This document shows, piece after piece, positions 6,223-8,229 of a stretch of 8,229 nucleotides of DNA. Source of the DNA: an archaeon (GTDB lineage Archaea; Nanobdellota; Nanobdellia; Pacearchaeales; GW2011-AR1); NCBI GenBank assembly GCA_027348755.1, contig DAIEOU010000014.1, positions 1 to 8,229 of the forward strand, in the 5' to 3' direction. The notes under the pieces were generated by a model that was not told the DNA's origin, made no database searches, and was given only the letters and a program-made list of their open reading frames with translations. The position numbers and the translations under genes were made by a program. Within the stretch, counting starts at the first letter, position 1. Each line of letters opens with the position of its first letter.

Positions 6223-6230
6223 CTTTTTAA
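6223..6230 (+). promoter_or_regulatory. TATA box for uS15 (leaderless)
   Basis: CTTTTTAA is centred about 26 nt upstream of the ATG at 6253, preceded by a purine- and C-containing stretch (CCGGAAC) that could be part of a BRE. It supports the internal ATG at 6253 rather than the upstream in-frame start at 6154. Confidence 0.6.
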
Positions 6231-6252
6231 CGCCACTTTTCCAGAGCGTTAT

Positions 6253-6573
6253 ATGGCAGAAAACAAACCTGAGTGGGTTAAGATGAAACCATCTGAGGTT
6301 GAGAAGATTGTTGTAGACTTGGCAAAGAAAGGAGAGACTCCAGAAAAAATAGGATTAATACTTAGAGACACACATGGCATTCCAAAAGCTAAGCTAGTCG
6401 GAAAGAAGATAGGCACAATACTACGAGAAGCTAATCTACCTGTTGCAAGCAATAAAGAAGTAGTAAGCAAGAAAATAAAGAATGTAGAACAACATCTATC
6501 CAAGAATAAGCATGATTATACTGCTCAGCGCTCATTGCATAAGAATATATGGGTTGCTAACAGGTCTGGTTAA
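6253..6573 (+). CDS. rps15: 30S ribosomal protein uS15, short form
   Basis: uS15 is a primary 16S rRNA-binding protein of the small subunit. The 106-residue product matches the archaeal family from KPEWVKMKPSEVEKIVVDLA through IGLILRDTHGIP (about 35-46) and KLVGKKIGTILRE (about 49-61) to the basic helix near HLSKNKHD. Two things are odd. Archaeal uS15 usually begins with a basic segment like MARMHARKRGKSGS, which is missing. The C-terminus ends soon after QRSLHKN, where homologs continue through the KYYKR helix and beyond, for a family total of about 150 residues. The start at 6253 is supported by the TATA box 26 nt upstream; the in-frame region from 6154 encodes unrelated residues. I tested the other two frames at the 3' end and found no restored family sequence, so a simple frameshift is not evident. 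Confidence 0.88.
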   Translation: MAENKPEWVKMKPSEVEKIVVDLAKKGETPEKIGLILRDTHGIPKAKLVGKKIGTILREANLPVASNKEVVSKKIKNVEQHLSKNKHDYTAQRSLHKNIWVANRSG

Positions 6574-6576
6574 TAA

Positions 6577-6585
6577 TTTCTTTTT
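6577..6585 (+). terminator. T-rich candidate terminator after uS15
   Basis: TTTCTTTTT begins 4 nt after the uS15 stop and precedes the separate promoter-like box of the DHH gene. Archaeal polymerase terminates at such T-tracts without a hairpin. The evidence is only the composition and position. Confidence 0.35.
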
Positions 6586-6596
6586 CCTTGCAAAGA

Positions 6597-6603
6597 CTTT
6601 TAA
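6597..6603 (+). promoter_or_regulatory. Candidate TATA box for the DHH gene
   Basis: CTTTTAA lies in the 71-nt gap between uS15 and the DHH gene, after the T-tract. It would place transcription start near 6626, leaving a leader of about 19 nt. AAGGT (6637-6641) lies 3 nt before the ATG at 6645 and may act as a ribosome-binding site. Confidence 0.4.
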
Positions 6604-6644
6604 CTGCACGCTACATAATTTCTCTGCAATTTTAAAAAGGTAAA

Positions 6645-7961
6645 ATGAAAGAGGCTATAAAAAAAGCTATAGAGCATATAGATGAGGCAAGCAAGAGGAA
6701 GAAAATAAGAGTAATAAGTCACTACGATGCTGATGGCATTACTTCTGCCGCAATATTCTCTAGAGCATTGCAGCGTTGGGGAAAAAATTTCTCACTTGAA
6801 ATAGTTAAGGGCTTAGAAGAACAATATATAGAGTCCCTTCCAAATGATGAGCTTCTCATATTCCTCGACCTTGCTTCAGGAAGCTTGAACTATCTTGCAA
6901 AGAAAGGCGTTGAAACAATAGTATTTGACCACCATGAGATAATACAGGATATTCCCGAGAATGTCAGAATGATAAATCCAGTCATATTCAACCAAGAACC
7001 TCTTTCTGGAGCAGGAGTATGCTATCTTTTTGCAAAGGAGCTTTCAGATCACAATCATGACCTTGCTACTCTTGCAGTAATAGGAATGGTAGGAGATATG
7101 CTCGATAAAAACTTATCAAAGACATATGGGATTATACTTCAAGATGCTGAGACTGTCGTGAAGAGAAGTTTTTTGTTATACCCATCAACCCGACCCTTAG
7201 ATAAAGCTCTTGAATACTCATCAAACCCTTACATACCTGGAGTAACTGGATCATATAAAGGAGTTTTAGAACTTCTTAGAGACGCCCAGATACCTAGAAA
7301 AAATGGTATATTCAAAGCATTATATGAACTTACAGACGAGGAAATGGGGAGACTGATAACATCCATAATGCTAAGAACAAACAGCTCTAGTAAAACCGAG
7401 GAAATGATTGGAAATCTTTATCTTATAAAATTCTTCAACAAAATGGAAGATGCAAGAGAGATTTCTGCTCTTATAAACGCATGCAGCCGAATGGATCGCC
7501 CATACGTAGCTCTTGGATTCTGCCTTGGGAATAAAAGCAGCAGGGAAGAAGCAGAAAAGATATATAGAGAATATAAGCAACATCTTGTTTCTGCATTAAG
7601 ATATGTGTCTGAGGCAGAAAAGATAGCTGGAAACAAATATCAAATAATAAACGCTCGAGATAACATAAAAGATACCATAATAGGCACTGTAGCATCCATA
7701 GTCTCTCACTCTCCAGTATACGAAAGAGGAACTGTGATAATAGCCCTAGCTTACAATGAGGACAAAATAAAAGTATCTGCACGAATTGCAGGAGATTCAG
7801 GAAGAAATGTACGTGAAGTCCTTACAAAGGCAGTTATAAACCTTGGAGGAGAAGTTGGAGGGCATCCTGAGGCAGCTGGATGCTTAATATCCAAAGAAAA
7901 TGAAATAAGCTTCATAGAAGAACTAAAAAAGGTTCTCGATATAGATTTAGTAAAGGTTTAA
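6645..7961 (+). CDS. Archaeal RecJ-like DHH phosphoesterase (GAN-type nuclease)
   Basis: The 438-residue protein has the DHH phosphoesterase motifs in order: SHYDADGITSA (25-35), an acidic motif around D75 in FLDLASG, the DHH signature (95-97), and GMVGD (147-151). These bind the two catalytic metals. A middle helical region follows, then a C-terminal DHHA1 domain with GGEVGGHPEAAG (401-412), which binds substrate. Length and architecture fit the archaeal RecJ-like family, which includes the GINS-associated nuclease GAN and related 3'-5' or 5'-3' exonucleases in replication or RNA turnover. It is not possible to choose between exonuclease and oligoribonuclease activity by eye. The position beside uS15 is the usual archaeal one. 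The gene ends inside the TATA box of eS27. Confidence 0.9.
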   Translation: MKEAIKKAIEHIDEASKRKKIRVISHYDADGITSAAIFSRALQRWGKNFSLEIVKGLEEQYIESLPNDELLIFLDLASGSLNYLAKKGVETIVFDHHEIIQDIPENVRMINPVIFNQEPLSGAGVCYLFAKELSDHNHDLATLAVIGMVGDMLDKNLSKTYGIILQDAETVVKRSFLLYPSTRPLDKALEYSSNPYIPGVTGSYKGVLELLRDAQIPRKNGIFKALYELTDEEMGRLITSIMLRTNSSSKTEEMIGNLYLIKFFNKMEDAREISALINACSRMDRPYVALGFCLGNKSSREEAEKIYREYKQHLVSALRYVSEAEKIAGNKYQIINARDNIKDTIIGTVASIVSHSPVYERGTVIIALAYNEDKIKVSARIAGDSGRNVREVLTKAVINLGGEVGGHPEAAGCLISKENEISFIEELKKVLDIDLVKV

Positions 7962-7964
7962 AAG
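7957..7964 (+). promoter_or_regulatory. TATA box for eS27, overlapping the DHH stop codon
   Basis: TTTAAAAG is centred about 26 nt upstream of the eS27 ATG at 7986. The TAA stop of the DHH gene (7959-7961) lies inside it, so the box uses the end of the preceding gene. It predicts a leaderless eS27 mRNA. Confidence 0.55.
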
Positions 7965-7985
7965 ACGTATGTCGCAATATGATAC

Positions 7986-8171
7986 ATGGAAAGAAGCAAA
8001 TTCCTTAAGGTTACCTGCCCAAGATGCAAACACGTACAGATAGTGTTTGGAAAGTCAACCTCTCAAGTCAAATGCACTGAATGTAACTACCTACTTGCCA
8101 AGCCAACAGGTGGAAAGCCAAAGATAAGGGCAAGTGGCTCAGTTTTTGTGAATATGGCCGTCCCGCTGTAG
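7986..8171 (+). CDS. rps27e: 30S ribosomal protein eS27, aberrant C-terminus
   Basis: eS27 is a small zinc-ribbon protein of the archaeal/eukaryotic small subunit. The product has KFLKVTCPRC (5-14), then QIVFGKSTSQVKCTEC (18-33) and LAKPTGGKPKIRA (37-49). The cysteines C11, C14, C30 and C33 form the zinc site. Everything to about residue 49 is typical. After that, family members run on as a short charged or hydrophobic tail such as K-x-E-V-L-E-V-L. Here the last 12 residues (SGSVFVNMAVPL) look foreign, and they are the antisense of an exonuclease III-like reading frame. The start fits the TATA box 26 nt upstream. The true 3' end of this gene is probably missing from the window because of a junction at about 8120-8140. 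Confidence 0.88.
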   Translation: MERSKFLKVTCPRCKHVQIVFGKSTSQVKCTECNYLLAKPTGGKPKIRASGSVFVNMAVPL

Positions 8172-8229
8172 CCCTTGCGGCCTTTCGACGAATTCCAGTA
8201 TTCATCGTAATCGGGCAGATCCACATCCG
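8087..8229 (-). pseudogene. Exonuclease III-like (AP endonuclease) fragment, truncated at a probable junction
   Basis: Read on the minus strand from the window end, the frame gives DVDLPDYDEYWNSS, then KGYSGTAIFTKTEPLALIFG. This matches the N-terminal part of the exonuclease III / ExoA family, where homologs read YxVYWNxxxKKGYSGTAxFxKxxPLxVxYGIG. These enzymes cleave DNA at abasic sites. The family-like residues stop about where the sequence enters the eS27 coding region; the frame then reads FPPVGLASR and ends at 8087-8089. About 190 further residues, including the catalytic Asp/His motifs, would be expected and are absent, while the first ~60 lie beyond the window. The GC-rich codons (GGC, CGC, GGG, ACG) differ from all neighbours. 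It is best read as another genome's gene joined here, or as a gene broken by rearrangement. Confidence 0.7.

Noticed and set aside
6154..6252. N-terminal extension of uS15 from an ATG at 6154
   Set aside because: The extra residues are hydrophobic and unlike the basic uS15 start, and the TATA box at 6223-6230 lies inside the extension.
6104..6252. A tRNA or small RNA in the divergent spacer, suggested by TTCAATT and GC-rich bases
   Set aside because: The T-arm-like bases do not pair, and no acceptor stem or C/D box pair could be assembled.
7371..7782. Three overlapping minus-strand open frames opposite the DHH gene
   Set aside because: They are in different frames on the same stretch, all antisense to a well-conserved gene, with no motifs.

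Overview
The window reads as AT-rich DNA from an archaeon, probably a reduced DPANN-type lineage (Woesearchaeota/Pacearchaeota-like; this placement is inference). The archaeal call rests on eukaryote/archaea-type ribosomal proteins (eL42, eS1, eS27), SRP54 and FtsY of archaeal form, a stand-alone Bud32 kinase, a tRNA without encoded CCA, and TATA boxes centred about 25-27 nt upstream of several start codons, as expected for leaderless archaeal genes.

Plus strand, 1-4170: the 3' end of a histidine-phosphatase/phosphoglycerate-mutase gene, then ftsY and srp54, each with its own leaderless promoter. srp54 is followed at 1-nt gaps by a class I SAM methyltransferase and the KEOPS kinase Bud32, probably as one transcript. 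A tRNA-Gln(UUG) with its own TATA box follows. FtsY and SRP54 are the receptor and particle GTPases of co-translational membrane targeting. Bud32 and the tRNA belong to tRNA biology.

Minus strand, 6103 down to 4174: eL42, eS1 (1-nt gap), then (21-nt gap) a 280-residue protein that looks like a sigma-70-family factor with region 2 and region 4, then a 48-residue protein with two CxxC pairs and its own leaderless promoter. The sigma-like protein is the most surprising gene here, because archaea use TBP/TFB rather than sigma factors.

Plus strand, 6253-8171: a short uS15, a RecJ-like DHH phosphoesterase (archaeal GAN type), and eS27. The uS15-DHH-eS1 neighbourhood is typical of archaea, although here eS1 is divergent.

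The last ~100 bases look foreign. From about 8135 the GC content jumps (38 of the last 69 bases are G or C). The minus strand there encodes an exonuclease III-like fragment that runs into the 3' end of the eS27 gene and stops. The eS27 C-terminus is therefore not of family type. A chimeric contig end is the simplest explanation, with a real rearrangement as the alternative.

I see no CRISPR array, insertion sequence or origin. No stretch over 300 bases lacks a gene.
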